Assembly (NCBI RefSeq): GCF_016031655.1
Contig: NZ_JACCHQ010000032.1
Location: forward strand, 19,368 to 83,367
Source: Bradyrhizobium glycinis
Lineage (GTDB): Bacteria > Pseudomonadota > Alphaproteobacteria > Rhizobiales > Xanthobacteraceae
Direction of reading: 5' to 3'
Length of the DNA stretch: 64,000 bases
This document shows, piece by piece, positions 48,677 through 58,884 of the stretch. A program made the translations under genes and the position numbers. The notes beneath the pieces are model-generated. The model ran no database searches and was not told where the DNA came from. It was given only the letters and a program-made list of their open reading frames with translations. Within the stretch, counting starts at the first letter, position 1. Every line of letters begins with the position of its first letter.

Positions 48677-49765
48677 GTGGCCCATCACGATCCGATCCAT
48701 CTGATCGCGCCGCGCGCAGGCCTTGCCCAGCTCAACGAGCGTTCCCGCGACATCTTTCGTCAAATTGTCGAAAGCTATCTCGCGACCGGTGAGCCGGTCG
48801 GCTCGCGGAACATTTCCCGCCTGATCGCCATGCCGCTGTCGCCGGCCTCGGTCCGCAACGTCATGGCCGATCTGGAACAGCTCGGCTTGATCTATGCCCC
48901 GCACACCTCCGCCGGCCGGCTGCCGACGGAACTGGGCCTGCGCTTCTTCGTCGATGCCCTGATGCAGGTCGGCGATCTCAACGAGGCCGAGCGGCAGTCG
49001 ATCCAGAGCCAGCTCTCCTCCGTCGGCGAGGCGCAATCGGTCGAGGCGGCGCTGGACCAGGCCTTGATGCGGCTCTCCGGCCTGACCCGGGCCGCCGCCG
49101 TCGTGCTGACGCCGAAATCCAATGCGCGGCTGAAGCACATCGAATTCGTCCGCCTGGAACCGGAAAAAGCGCTGGTGATCCTGGTCGGCGAGGACGGCCA
49201 GGTCGAAAACCGCGTGCTGACGCTGCCGCCCGGGGTTCCCTCCTCGGCGCTGACGGAAGCCAGCAATTTCCTCAATGCGCGGATCCGCGGCCGCACGCTC
49301 GCCGAGGCGCGGCTCGAGCTCGAGACCGCACTCGGCGAGGCTCGTGCCGAGCTCGATCAGCTGACACAGAAAGTGATCTCGGCCGGCATCGCCAGCTGGT
49401 CCGGCGGCGAGAGCGAGGACCGCCAGCTTATCGTGCGCGGCCATGCCAATCTGCTCGAAGATCTGCACGCGCTGGAGGATCTGGAGCGGGTGCGCCTGTT
49501 GTTCGACGACCTCGAGACCAAGCGCGGCGTGATCGACCTGCTCGGCCGGGCCGAGACCGCCGAAGGCGTGCGCATCTTCATCGGCAGTGAGAACAAGCTG
49601 TTCTCGCTGTCGGGATCGTCCACCATCATCTCGCCCTATCGGGATGCCGCCGGCCACATCGTCGGCGTCCTCGGCGTGATCGGCCCGACGCGGCTGAATT
49701 ATGCCCGCGTGATCCCGACCGTGGACTACGCCGCCCGCATCGTCAGCCGTCTCTTGGGGGGCTGA
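48677..49765 (+). CDS. hrcA: Heat-inducible transcription repressor HrcA
   Basis: 362-residue repressor that binds CIRCE operators. The N-terminal winged helix reads Leu-Asn-Glu-Arg-Ser-Arg-Asp-Ile-Phe-Arg, then Glu-Pro-Val-Gly-Ser-Arg and Pro-Ala-Ser-Val-Arg-Asn-Val-Met-Ala-Asp-Leu-Glu. The GAF-like effector domain includes Ile-Phe-Ile-Gly-Ser-Glu-Asn and Gly-Val-Leu-Gly-Val-Ile-Gly-Pro-Thr-Arg-Leu-Asn-Tyr. The start is GTG at 48677 behind a gagagg ribosome-binding site. No CIRCE inverted repeat was found upstream of hrcA, grpE or dnaK, so its targets probably lie elsewhere (for example groESL). grpE follows after 94 bp. Confidence 0.96.
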   Translation: MAHHDPIHLIAPRAGLAQLNERSRDIFRQIVESYLATGEPVGSRNISRLIAMPLSPASVRNVMADLEQLGLIYAPHTSAGRLPTELGLRFFVDALMQVGDLNEAERQSIQSQLSSVGEAQSVEAALDQALMRLSGLTRAAAVVLTPKSNARLKHIEFVRLEPEKALVILVGEDGQVENRVLTLPPGVPSSALTEASNFLNARIRGRTLAEARLELETALGEARAELDQLTQKVISAGIASWSGGESEDRQLIVRGHANLLEDLHALEDLERVRLLFDDLETKRGVIDLLGRAETAEGVRIFIGSENKLFSLSGSSTIISPYRDAAGHIVGVLGVIGPTRLNYARVIPTVDYAARIVSRLLGG

Positions 49766-49859
49766 CCCGCCTTTCCGCCGATCACGGGCGCTTGATTTTC
49801 GCGGGCTTAAGCACGATATCCGGGCCAACATCCCTGAAACGAGTTCGAGATCAGAGCCG

Positions 49860-50477
49860 ATGACCGAGCAAGACCGGCAACCCGAAGACACGACTGCAGC
49901 GACCGGCGAGCCCGTGGTGTCGAAACCCTACATCATGCCCGACGATCCCGAGCCCGGCTCGGTCGAGACCCTGCAGAAGGAAGCCGCCGAGGCGCGCGAC
50001 CGCATGTTGCGGACGCTGGCCGAGATGGAGAACCTGCGCAAGCGCACTGCCAAGGAAGTCGCCGACGCCCGCCTCTACGGCATCACCGGCTTTGCCCGCG
50101 ACGTGCTCGAAATCGCCGACAATCTCCAGCGTGCGCTCGACGCCGTTCCGGCCGAAGCGCGCGCCGCGGCCGATCCCGGCTTGACGGCGCTGATCGAGGG
50201 CGTCGAGCTCACCGAGCGCTCGCTGCTCAACGCGCTGGAAAAGCACGGCGTGAAGAAGCTCGATCCGCAGGGCCAGAAGTTCGATCCGAACTTCCACCAG
50301 GCGATGTTCGAAGTGCCCGATGCCTCGGTGCCGTCGGGCACCGTGGTGCAGGTCGTGCAGGCCGGCTACACAATCGGCGAGCGCGTGCTGCGCCCGGCGC
50401 TGGTCGGCGTCGCCAAGGGCGGCGCGAAGGCTGCGCCCGCGGCGAACAACAACGAGTCGAGCAGCGCGGCGAACTGA
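49860..50477 (+). CDS. grpE: Nucleotide exchange factor GrpE
   Basis: 205 residues: a disordered N-terminus, a long coiled-coil helix (about 40-90, Arg-Asp-Arg-Met-Leu-Arg-Thr-Leu-Ala-Glu-Met-Glu-Asn-Leu-Arg-Lys-Arg) and the C-terminal beta-wing domain (Gly-Val-Lys-Lys-Leu-Asp-Pro-Gln-Gly-Gln-Lys-Phe-Asp-Pro-Asn; Tyr-Thr-Ile-Gly-Glu-Arg-Val-Leu-Arg-Pro). It speeds ADP release from DnaK. It is paired with hrcA, with dnaKJ 2.5 kb further on. Confidence 0.97.
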   Translation: MTEQDRQPEDTTAATGEPVVSKPYIMPDDPEPGSVETLQKEAAEARDRMLRTLAEMENLRKRTAKEVADARLYGITGFARDVLEIADNLQRALDAVPAEARAAADPGLTALIEGVELTERSLLNALEKHGVKKLDPQGQKFDPNFHQAMFEVPDASVPSGTVVQVVQAGYTIGERVLRPALVGVAKGGAKAAPAANNNESSSAAN

Positions 50478-50484
50478 GCTTGGC

Positions 50485-50564
50485 GTCATTCCGGGGCGAT
50501 GCGAAGCATCGAACCCGGAATCTCGAGATTCCGGGTTCGGCTCTTCGAGCCGCCCCGGAATGAC
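50485..50564. repeat. Dispersed palindromic repeat, family A copy 3
   Basis: Arms gtcattccggggcg and cgccccggaatgac, with an inner hairpin aatctcgagatt. It fills the grpE-pncA gap between convergent genes. Confidence 0.88.
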
Positions 50565-50577
50565 AGCTCCGAAAATC

Positions 50578-51300
50578 CTACGCGCTCACCGCGATATCCG
50601 CAGACTGAATCCGCTTCACGCCCGCCTTGGCCATATCGGCCCAGGCCTTGGCGAGCGAGCCCTGCGTGTCGATGCCGCGGCAGGCGTCTTCCACCACATA
50701 GACCTCGAAGCCCGCCTTGCGCCCGTCGAGCGCGGTCCAGGCGACGCAGAAGTCCGTCGCGAGACCCGCGACGAAGAGGCGCTTGATCTTGCGGCCCCTC
50801 AGGTAGCCGGCGAGCCCCGTCGAGGTCTTGCCGTCGGCTTCGAGGAAGGCCGAATAGCTGTCGACGTCCTTGTGAAAACCCTTGCGGATGATGAGCTCGG
50901 CGTGCGGGATCGACAGGTCCTTCGACAGCGCCGCGCCATCGGTGCCTTGCACGCAATGGTCCGGCCACAGCACCTGCTTGCCGTAGGGAAGGTCCACCGT
51001 TTCGAACGGCTTCTTGCCGGAATGAACCGACGCAAACGAGACGTGGCCCGGCGTGTGCCAGTCCTGCGTCAGCACCACGTTCGCAAATGCCTTCGAGATC
51101 CTGTTGATGACCGGCACCACCTGCTCGCCTTCCTTCACCGCGAGGCTGCCGCCGGGCAGGAAGCAGTTCTGCACGTCGATCACGAGCAGCGCGGACGTTT
51201 CGTCCGGCTTGATCGATGCGGCCGCGAACAGCGCATCTGGCGCGAGCGTCGCCAGCGCCGTCGTTCCAAGCATTGCCAAGACTTGCCGCCGAACCAGCAT
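50578..51300 (-). CDS. pncA: Exported nicotinamidase/isochorismatase-family hydrolase (PncA-like)
   Basis: 240 residues. An N-terminal signal sequence contains a twin arginine (Val-Arg-Arg-Gln-Val-Leu, about 3-8) and a hydrophobic Ala/Leu stretch to Phe-Ala-Ala at about 27. The PncA fold follows with the triad Asp (Leu-Val-Ile-Asp-Val-Gln-Asn), Lys (Ile-Arg-Lys-Gly) and Cys (Ala-Thr-Asp-Phe-Cys-Val). The metal-binding Asp/His lie in Gln-Asp-Trp-His-Thr-Pro-Gly-His. It would convert nicotinamide to nicotinate and ammonia, apparently outside the cytoplasm, possibly via Tat. It is convergent with grpE. Confidence 0.88.
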   Translation of the reverse strand: MLVRRQVLAMLGTTALATLAPDALFAAASIKPDETSALLVIDVQNCFLPGGSLAVKEGEQVVPVINRISKAFANVVLTQDWHTPGHVSFASVHSGKKPFETVDLPYGKQVLWPDHCVQGTDGAALSKDLSIPHAELIIRKGFHKDVDSYSAFLEADGKTSTGLAGYLRGRKIKRLFVAGLATDFCVAWTALDGRKAGFEVYVVEDACRGIDTQGSLAKAWADMAKAGVKRIQSADIAVSA

Positions 51301-51622
51301 GTATGCCTCCCCTGAAGGTGATCCAACGGGAGGAAGCCTAGTTCCGTTCGTGTACGAACAGAAGCCCGAAAATGCAGCCGGGTTTGGTGAGTAATCGAGC
51401 TTAAGCCGCGAACTCAGTGCACCTCTCCCGCTTGCGGGAGAGCATAGGCCGCCTTCGGCGGCCGTCCTTCAAAAGGACGCCGAGGCGTAGCCTCGGCTAT
51501 CGCGCTCGCAGAGCTCGGCAGGTGAGGGCTCTCTCCTCTTGGGGGTTCTCGATTGCGGAGACACCCTCTCCCCAGCCCTCCCCCGCAGGCGGGGAGGGAG
51601 CGCATCTCGTTCGGAGATGCAG
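51301..51622. other. Gene-free interval upstream of pncA
   Basis: 322 bp. The first ~115 bp hold the pncA 5' region. A family C repeat fills most of the rest (51420-51604). No gene seen. Confidence 0.5.
51420..51604. repeat. Dispersed palindromic repeat, family C copy 4 with an internal extra hairpin
   Basis: Begins cacctctcccgcttgcggga and ends gcaggcggggagggagcgca, as in other copies. Between the two parts lies an added segment with its own hairpins (ggccgccttcggcggcc and gaggcgtagcctc), showing that the middle of these repeats can accept extra DNA. Confidence 0.78.
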
Positions 51623-52564
51623 CTACCCCTTCGGCTGAATCCCGTCGCGCACGGCGCGGAAGCGGGTGAAGGCGGCTTGCCATTGGTCGCGCGGGGCGCT
51701 GGCGATGATGCGCAATGATGCGCCGCCCGTCGAGAAGCGGATCCACTGCACCACCGTCACCGGGACCTTGTCCTTGCCGCTGACGCCGTCGATCCGGGTC
51801 TCGAAGCCTTGCTGGCCGTTGATGCGGATCGGCTCGGACATGGTGATGCGCGACTCGCGCACGCCGGGAATCTGCAGCGCCGCCTCCTGGGCGAAGCGGG
51901 CGCGGTCGTCGGCGGCTTGCGGGGTGGCGCCGATCAGGCCGAGGATCATGAACGGCCTCGTTTCGTAGCCGGCGCTCTCATTGCCGTCGGCCAGGATGAT
52001 GCTCGAGCCCGGTGCCAGGGTCCGGATGTCCTTGAAGTCGGCGAGATCGGTGATCTTGAACGGCAGCAGCGCGATCTGCTCTTCGGCCGAGACCTGCCTG
52101 CGGGTGGTGGCGCTCGCGAACATCTGCCGCACCGCCTCGTCCGTGTAGATCTTGGTCGCATTCTCCGGGATCTGCACCGCGACATAGCCGGAGAAGCCGG
52201 CGCCGGGCACGATCATCGAATAGCGCTTCACCGGAATATCCCCGGCCTTGCCGCTTTCAGTGGTGAAATAGGCAAGACCTGCGGGGGTCTCGACCTTGTC
52301 CTGCTTGACGCCGCCCGTTCCGCCGGGATTGGCATTGAAGGCGCTCACGACCTCGCCATAGGCGGCCGGCGGCAGCTCGGTAACCAGCACCTTGACGCTG
52401 CCGTCCTCGCTCTCGAAGCCCGGAAAGGTCTTGGCCGTGCTGAGGCCGATCAGCGGCACCATGCCGAGACGCAGGCCAGGTGGGAAAACGACGTCGGCGG
52501 CGAGGGCCGGAAGCGCTGTTGCGGCGAGGAGGGCGAGCGCGGCGAGGGGGCGGATCAGCTTCAT
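51623..52564 (-). CDS. Exported protein of unknown function
   Basis: 313 residues with a signal peptide (about 1-23, Leu-Ala-Ala-Leu-Ala-Leu-Leu-Ala-Ala-Thr-Ala then Ala-Leu-Ala-Ala). The mature protein begins Val-Val-Phe-Pro-Pro-Gly-Leu-Arg-Leu-Gly and has mixed alpha/beta character with a late Pro-Val-Thr-Val-Val-Gln-Trp-Ile-Arg-Phe-Ser segment. There are no cysteines in the mature part and no catalytic motif. The ATG at 52564 is used rather than a GTG two codons earlier. No family name can be given. A periplasmic location is likely. Confidence 0.72.
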   Translation of the reverse strand: MKLIRPLAALALLAATALPALAADVVFPPGLRLGMVPLIGLSTAKTFPGFESEDGSVKVLVTELPPAAYGEVVSAFNANPGGTGGVKQDKVETPAGLAYFTTESGKAGDIPVKRYSMIVPGAGFSGYVAVQIPENATKIYTDEAVRQMFASATTRRQVSAEEQIALLPFKITDLADFKDIRTLAPGSSIILADGNESAGYETRPFMILGLIGATPQAADDRARFAQEAALQIPGVRESRITMSEPIRINGQQGFETRIDGVSGKDKVPVTVVQWIRFSTGGASLRIIASAPRDQWQAAFTRFRAVRDGIQPKG

Positions 52565-52957
52565 GGCCACTCTGATTGGTTCACATTGAGGCCGTTCGAT
52601 GGTCGGCCACGGGGCCGCTTTGTCGCGCGAAGCAGCTGCGCCGGCTGTGCGGTCGGTCCGCCTTTTAGCCGGTTTGGCCTCGCCGCAACAGGGCGGCCGG
52701 GCTCCCGGGTGCGGGGGCTTGCCGAAGCCGGGACCTGTTAATAATTCCTCACCCGCAAGGGCGATTGAGCCCGGATATCATCTTCCAAAACCCGATGTTT
52801 TAGCGACAGAAACGTAGCTTCGGTCCTTGCGGGCCCCTCCCCCCCTCCTATATGAGCCTCAATCATCGCAATATCGCGGATGTTTGATCTTAGGGGGTTT
52901 CGGTCGGGTGCCTCTTGGGCCCAGCCAACCTGCCGCAAAAAGAAGGATATCAGGACC
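52565..52957. other. dnaK upstream region
   Basis: 393 bp between divergent genes, with a sigma32-type promoter candidate at 52826-52853. No CIRCE repeat. No gene seen; frames entering from upstream are not credible. Confidence 0.55.
52826..52853 (+). promoter_or_regulatory. Candidate sigma32 (RpoH) promoter of dnaK
   Basis: CTTG (52826-52829), an 18-bp C-rich spacer and CTATAT (52848-52853), about 105 bp before the dnaK start. This is close to the alphaproteobacterial RpoH pattern CTTG-N17/18-CYTATNT. dnaKJ in B. japonicum is known to be sigma32-dependent. Confidence 0.5.
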
Positions 52958-54859
<1,902 letters not shown>

Positions 54860-54908
54860 GCCCCGAGAGGGTGACGATGCGGACGGCTTGGACCCCACAC
54901 GCGCTACC

Positions 54909-54933
54909 GGCCTCCTCCCTCGCGGGGGAGGCC
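54909..54933. other. Strong hairpin in the dnaK-dnaJ gap
   Basis: GGCCTCC (54909-54915) pairs with GGAGGCC (54927-54933). CCC/GGG extends the stem inside a one-base bulge around a TCGC loop. It lies about 50 bp after dnaK. There is no T-run, so it could be an RNA processing or partial termination site that lowers dnaJ relative to dnaK (inference). Confidence 0.4.
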
Positions 54934-55104
54934 GTCGTGTCGGGGCGGGCGAGCACGTCGCCCGTTACGATCGATCAATTCCCAGCGGTTATTCTCAGCG
55001 CTGCCAGGCTGCCCTCTGCTGCAAGGTCGAAGGGCGCTCATACCGCCGCATGTCAGCGTTGTTCCGCGCCAACTTGAATCGCGATTGGATAGACCGAGCT
55101 CACC

Positions 55105-56241
55105 ATGTCCACGTCCACCAAGCGCTGCTATTACGAGACCCTCGAAGTCGATCGCGACGCCGACGAATCCAAGCTGAAATCGTCGTTCCGCAAGCTCGCA
55201 ATGAAATTCCATCCCGACCGCAATCCCGGGGATGAGACCAGCGAAGTCAAGTTCAAGGAAATCAACGAGGCTTACGAGGTCCTGAAGGACAAAGACAAGC
55301 GCGCCGCCTATGACCGTTACGGCCACGCCGCGTTCGAGCAGGGCGGCGGCTTCGGCGGCGGCGCCGGTTTCGGCGCGGGCTTCGCCTCCTCTTTCTCCGA
55401 CATCTTCGAGGACCTGTTCGGCATGGCCGGACAGCGCGGCCGCGGCGGCCGCGAGCGCGGCGCCGATCTGCGCTACAACATGGAAATCACGCTCGAGGAA
55501 GCCTTTGGCGGCAAGACCGCGCAGATCGAGATTCCGGTCTCGGTCACCTGCGAGGCCTGCTCGGGCATCGGTGCCAAGGCCGGCACCAAGCCGAAGACCT
55601 GCTCGACCTGCGGCGGCGCCGGCCGCGTGCGGCAGTCGCAGGGCTTCTTCACGCTGGAGCGGACCTGCCCGGGTTGTCAGGGCCGCGGCCAGATGATCGA
55701 GGACGCCTGCCCGTCCTGCTCGGGACAAGGGCGGGTCACGCGGGAGCGGACGCTCTCGGTCAATATTCCGCAGGGCGTCGAGGATGGCACTCGGATCAGG
55801 CTCGCCGGCGAGGGCGAGGCTGGCGTCCGCGGCGGGCCGCCCGGCGACCTCTACATCTTCCTCTCGCTAGCACAGCACCAGTTCTTCCAGCGCGACGGCG
55901 CCGACCTGCATTGTCGCGTGCCGATCTCGATGGTCACCGCCGCGCTCGGCGGCGAATTCGAGGTGCCGACCATCGACAAAGGCAAGACCAAAGTGAAGGT
56001 GCCCGCGGGCACCCAGTCGGGCCGCCGATTCCGCATTGCATCAAAGGGCATGCCGGTGCTGCGGTCGCGCCAGATGGGCGATATGTACGTTCAGGTCATG
56101 GTCGAGACCCCGCAGAACCTGACCAAGAAGCAGCAGGAATTGCTGGCCGAGTTCGAGAAGCTCTCCTCCGGCAACACCCAGCCGGAAGCCGAGGGTTTCT
56201 TCGCCAAGGTCAAGGATTTCTTCGGCAATCGGGCGAATTGA
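55105..56241 (+). CDS. dnaJ: Chaperone DnaJ (Hsp40)
   Basis: 378-residue class A J-protein. The J domain has the His-Pro-Asp motif in Lys-Phe-His-Pro-Asp-Arg-Asn-Pro. A Gly/Phe-rich region (about 75-105) follows, then the zinc domain with four CxxCxGxG units (Cys-Glu-Ala-Cys-Ser-Gly, Cys-Ser-Thr-Cys-Gly-Gly, Cys-Pro-Gly-Cys-Gln-Gly, Cys-Pro-Ser-Cys-Ser-Gly) and the C-terminal substrate-binding domain. It stimulates the DnaK ATPase. It lies downstream of dnaK and 88 bp upstream of pmtA. Confidence 0.98.
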   Translation: MSTSTKRCYYETLEVDRDADESKLKSSFRKLAMKFHPDRNPGDETSEVKFKEINEAYEVLKDKDKRAAYDRYGHAAFEQGGGFGGGAGFGAGFASSFSDIFEDLFGMAGQRGRGGRERGADLRYNMEITLEEAFGGKTAQIEIPVSVTCEACSGIGAKAGTKPKTCSTCGGAGRVRQSQGFFTLERTCPGCQGRGQMIEDACPSCSGQGRVTRERTLSVNIPQGVEDGTRIRLAGEGEAGVRGGPPGDLYIFLSLAQHQFFQRDGADLHCRVPISMVTAALGGEFEVPTIDKGKTKVKVPAGTQSGRRFRIASKGMPVLRSRQMGDMYVQVMVETPQNLTKKQQELLAEFEKLSSGNTQPEAEGFFAKVKDFFGNRAN

Positions 56242-56329
56242 CTCGTCTTGACCGTATCGCCTCCGGCCTATACGTCTTTATGACCATTTTCTGACACGCC
56301 GCGGTCCCGCGGTTCCGTCCGGTCCCGAC

Positions 56330-56929
56330 ATGCCCTTGCCATCGTCCGCGCGTGCGTTGAAGAAGCCTCGTCTCGATGACGAGGTGCGCTTTCTCAGATC
56401 GTGGATTGAAAAGCCGCTGCACATGGGCGCGGTGATGCCGTCCGGCAAGCTGCTGGCACGGACCATGGCTCATTATGTCGATCCCGATTCCGACGCACCG
56501 GTGATCGAGCTCGGACCTGGCACCGGCGCCATCACGTCAGCGCTGATCGAGCGCGGGGTCGACCAGAAGCGTCTCGTTCTCGTCGAATACAATCCCGGCT
56601 TCTGCGCGCTGCTGCGCGACCGCTATCCGCAAGCTAAGGTGGTGCAGGGCGATGCCTACCGCCTGCGCGACACGCTTTGGAATGTGTTGAGCGCGCCCGC
56701 TGGCGCTGTCGTTTCCGGCCTGCCGCTCGTCACCAAGCCGATGCTGACGCGGCTGCGGCTGGTTCGCGATGCCTTCACCGCGCTCGCGCCCGGTGCGCCC
56801 TTCATCCAGTTCACCTATGCGGTAGTGCCGCCGATCCCGAAATCGCTGCCCGGCGTGTCCACAGAGGCATCGGAACGGATCTGGATGAACCTTCCGCCGG
56901 CCCGCGTCTGGGTGTATCGCAAGCATTAA
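56330..56929 (+). CDS. pmtA: Phosphatidylethanolamine N-methyltransferase, PmtA type
   Basis: 199-residue soluble SAM methyltransferase of the Rhodobacter/Bradyrhizobium PmtA type, which methylates phosphatidylethanolamine towards phosphatidylcholine. The N-terminal Met-Gly-Ala-Val-Met-Pro-Ser-Gly-Lys-Leu-Leu-Ala-Arg-Thr-Met (about 32-46), SAM motif I Val-Ile-Glu-Leu-Gly-Pro-Gly-Thr-Gly and Val-Val-Ser-Gly-Leu-Pro-Leu are characteristic. A pmtA gene behind dnaKJ is known from B. japonicum, where phosphatidylcholine matters for symbiosis. It differs from the rRNA-dimethylase family, which shares motif I, by its PSG start and short length. Confidence 0.85.
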   Translation: MPLPSSARALKKPRLDDEVRFLRSWIEKPLHMGAVMPSGKLLARTMAHYVDPDSDAPVIELGPGTGAITSALIERGVDQKRLVLVEYNPGFCALLRDRYPQAKVVQGDAYRLRDTLWNVLSAPAGAVVSGLPLVTKPMLTRLRLVRDAFTALAPGAPFIQFTYAVVPPIPKSLPGVSTEASERIWMNLPPARVWVYRKH

Positions 56930-56983
56930 TTCCGCCGGCTCCTCTTTGCGCGGCGGTTCGTTTCGCCGAACGCATGGAAGCGG

Positions 56984-57562
56984 ATGCCCGCACCCAAGAT
57001 CCTGATCATTCCCGGCTCGCTGCGCACTGGCTCGCATAATGCGAAGCTGGCGGCGGTGGCCGCCTACGAATTCGTTCAGGCCGGCGTCGACGTCACCCGC
57101 ATCTCGCTCGCCGATTTTCCGCTGCCGATCTATGACGGCGATCTCCAGGCCAAATCCGGCGTGCCCAAGCACGCGATCAATCTGAAGCGCATGATCGGCG
57201 CGCATCACGGCATCCTCATCGTCTCGCCCGAATACAACGCCTCGGTGCCGCCGCTCCTGAAGAACGCGATCGACTGGGTCAGCCGCGTGCACGAGCTGCA
57301 CGAGGCGCGCGGCGAGGTGTTCCGCAACCGCGTCTTCGCGCTTGCCGGCGCGTCCCAGAGCCGGTTAGGTGCTGCCCGCGCGCTGCAGGCGCTGCGGCTG
57401 ATCCTCTCCTCCTGCCACGCCAACGTGATTGCCAGCCAGCTCACGCTCGCCTTTGCCGACCAGGCCTATGACGATAGGGACAGGCTGAAGAATGAGGGCG
57501 ATATCGCCGCCTTGAAGGAGCTGGTGGCGCAGTTGATCGACGTTTCCCAACGCATGATGTGA
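56984..57562 (+). CDS. NADPH-dependent FMN reductase-like flavoprotein
   Basis: 192 residues of flavodoxin-like fold. The phosphate-binding loop is Pro-Gly-Ser-Leu-Arg-Thr-Gly-Ser-His-Asn (about 9-18). Ser-Pro-Glu-Tyr-Asn-Ala-Ser-Val-Pro-Pro-Leu-Leu-Lys-Asn-Ala-Ile-Asp-Trp (about 79-96) is the flavin-site signature of the ArsH/ChrR/FMN-reductase group. The substrate could be quinones, azo compounds or chromate. It is 6 bp upstream of pyrF, so probably co-transcribed. Confidence 0.88.
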   Translation: MPAPKILIIPGSLRTGSHNAKLAAVAAYEFVQAGVDVTRISLADFPLPIYDGDLQAKSGVPKHAINLKRMIGAHHGILIVSPEYNASVPPLLKNAIDWVSRVHELHEARGEVFRNRVFALAGASQSRLGAARALQALRLILSSCHANVIASQLTLAFADQAYDDRDRLKNEGDIAALKELVAQLIDVSQRMM

Positions 57563-57568
57563 GGTGAC

Positions 57569-58279
57569 ATGACGCCAGCCGAGATCGCCCCGAAGGACCG
57601 CCTGATCATTGCGCTCGATCTGCCGAGCGTTGATGCCGCGGAGGCGATGATCGCGAAGCTCGGCGACAGCGTCACGTTCTACAAGATCGGCTACCAGCTC
57701 GCTTATGCCGGCGGCCTGCCGCTGATCGGCAAGCTCGCCGACAAGGGCAAGAAGGTGTTCGCCGATCTCAAGATGCACGACATCGGCAATACGGTGACGC
57801 GTGGCGTGGAGAGCGTCGCCAAGCTGGGCGCGACCTTCGTCACCGTGCACGCCTATCCGCAGACCATGAAGGGCGCCGTCGAAGGCCGTGGCAGCGCCAG
57901 CCTGAAGATCCTCGCCGTTACGGTGCTGACGTCCTACAACGACGACGATTTGCATGCGGCGGGGTATCGGCTCAGCGTGTCGGAGCTGGTCGAGGCGCGT
58001 GCGCAGCAGGCGCAGGTGCTCGGTGTCGACGGCCTCGTGTCCTCGCCTGAGGAGGTCGGGGCCTTGCGCAAGATCGTCGGCCACCAGATGAGCCTCGTCA
58101 CCCCCGGCATTCGTCCGGCGGGCGCCGCCAGCGGCGACCAGAAGCGCATCATGACTCCGGGCCGTGCGATCGCCGCGGGGGCGGATTATCTCGTCGTCGG
58201 GCGTCCGGTTGTGGAAGCCGCCGATCCCAAGGCCGTCGCGGACACCATCCACGCCGAGATCGCGCAAGCGCTCGGCTAA
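57569..58279 (+). CDS. pyrF: Orotidine 5'-phosphate decarboxylase
   Basis: 236-residue barrel enzyme giving UMP. The catalytic Asp-Leu-Lys-Met-His-Asp-Ile-Gly-Asn-Thr (DxKxxD) lies near residue 68. Leu-Ile-Ile-Ala-Leu-Asp is at the start, and Val-Thr-Pro-Gly-Ile-Arg-Pro and Val-Val-Gly-Arg-Pro-Val form the phosphate site near the end. It follows the FMN reductase by 6 bp and precedes a DUF1330 gene. Confidence 0.97.
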   Translation: MTPAEIAPKDRLIIALDLPSVDAAEAMIAKLGDSVTFYKIGYQLAYAGGLPLIGKLADKGKKVFADLKMHDIGNTVTRGVESVAKLGATFVTVHAYPQTMKGAVEGRGSASLKILAVTVLTSYNDDDLHAAGYRLSVSELVEARAQQAQVLGVDGLVSSPEEVGALRKIVGHQMSLVTPGIRPAGAASGDQKRIMTPGRAIAAGADYLVVGRPVVEAADPKAVADTIHAEIAQALG

Positions 58280-58303
58280 CCACCAACAACAGGGAGAACA
58301 ACA

Positions 58304-58615
58304 ATGGCAAAGGGTTACTGGATCGGGCGTGTCGACGTCAGCAATGACGAGGGCTACAAGCCCTACGCGATTGCCAACGGCCCGATCTTCAAGAAATGGG
58401 GCGGCCGTTTCGTCGTCCGCGCCGGCAAGTTCACCACCGTCGAAGGCGCCAGTCGCAACCGCAACGTCGTGATCGAATTCCCTGACTACGAGACCGCGCT
58501 CGCCTGCTACAACTCGCCGGAATACCAGGCCAACATCAAGGTGCGCCAGCCGCACTCGATCGCCGACCTCATCGTCATCGAAGGCTACGACGGCCCGCAG
58601 CCGCAGGACGGCTGA
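58304..58615 (+). CDS. DUF1330 protein
   Basis: 103 residues of the dimeric ferredoxin-like alpha+beta type. It begins Met-Ala-Lys-Gly-Tyr-Trp-Ile-Gly-Arg-Val-Asp-Val, with Phe-Val-Val-Arg-Ala-Gly-Lys and Arg-Asn-Val-Val-Ile-Glu-Phe-Pro-Asp-Tyr-Glu-Thr-Ala, typical of DUF1330. Function unknown. A gggagaa ribosome-binding site precedes the ATG. It is probably the last gene of the FMN reductase-pyrF run, ending at a repeat. Confidence 0.88.
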   Translation: MAKGYWIGRVDVSNDEGYKPYAIANGPIFKKWGGRFVVRAGKFTTVEGASRNRNVVIEFPDYETALACYNSPEYQANIKVRQPHSIADLIVIEGYDGPQPQDG

Positions 58616-58627
58616 GGCTCTCTTCCT

Positions 58628-58805
58628 TACCCTCCCCTGGATTCTTACCCTCCCCTGGAGGGGGAGGGTCGCTGAGCATGTAGCGAAGCGGAATGCGCAG
58701 CGGGGTGGGGTGATCTCTCCACACGGCACTGTTCGTCGCGGAGGGACCGTCACCCCACCCCGCTCGCGCTGCGCGCGATCGACCCTCCCCCTCCAGGGGA
58801 GGGTT
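58628..58805. repeat. Dispersed palindromic repeat, family D copy 1 (intact)
   Basis: Starts with accctcccctgg copies and ends ctccccctccaggggagggt. The inner part carries cggggtggggtgatctctcc and its complement accgtcaccccaccccgctc. It is the reference for the copy interrupted by an IS at 63568. Confidence 0.82.
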
Positions 58806-58884
58806 GGAGCATGCCGCGTGTTCGGCGGCCTCGGTTGCCGGAACTGCCTCCCCCCGCTACAACGGCTCCGAAGAGGATCACACC

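Noticed and set aside
48509..52957. CIRCE operator near hrcA, grpE or dnaK
   Set aside because: Looked for TTAGCACTC and its inverted partner in the upstream gaps; neither was seen.
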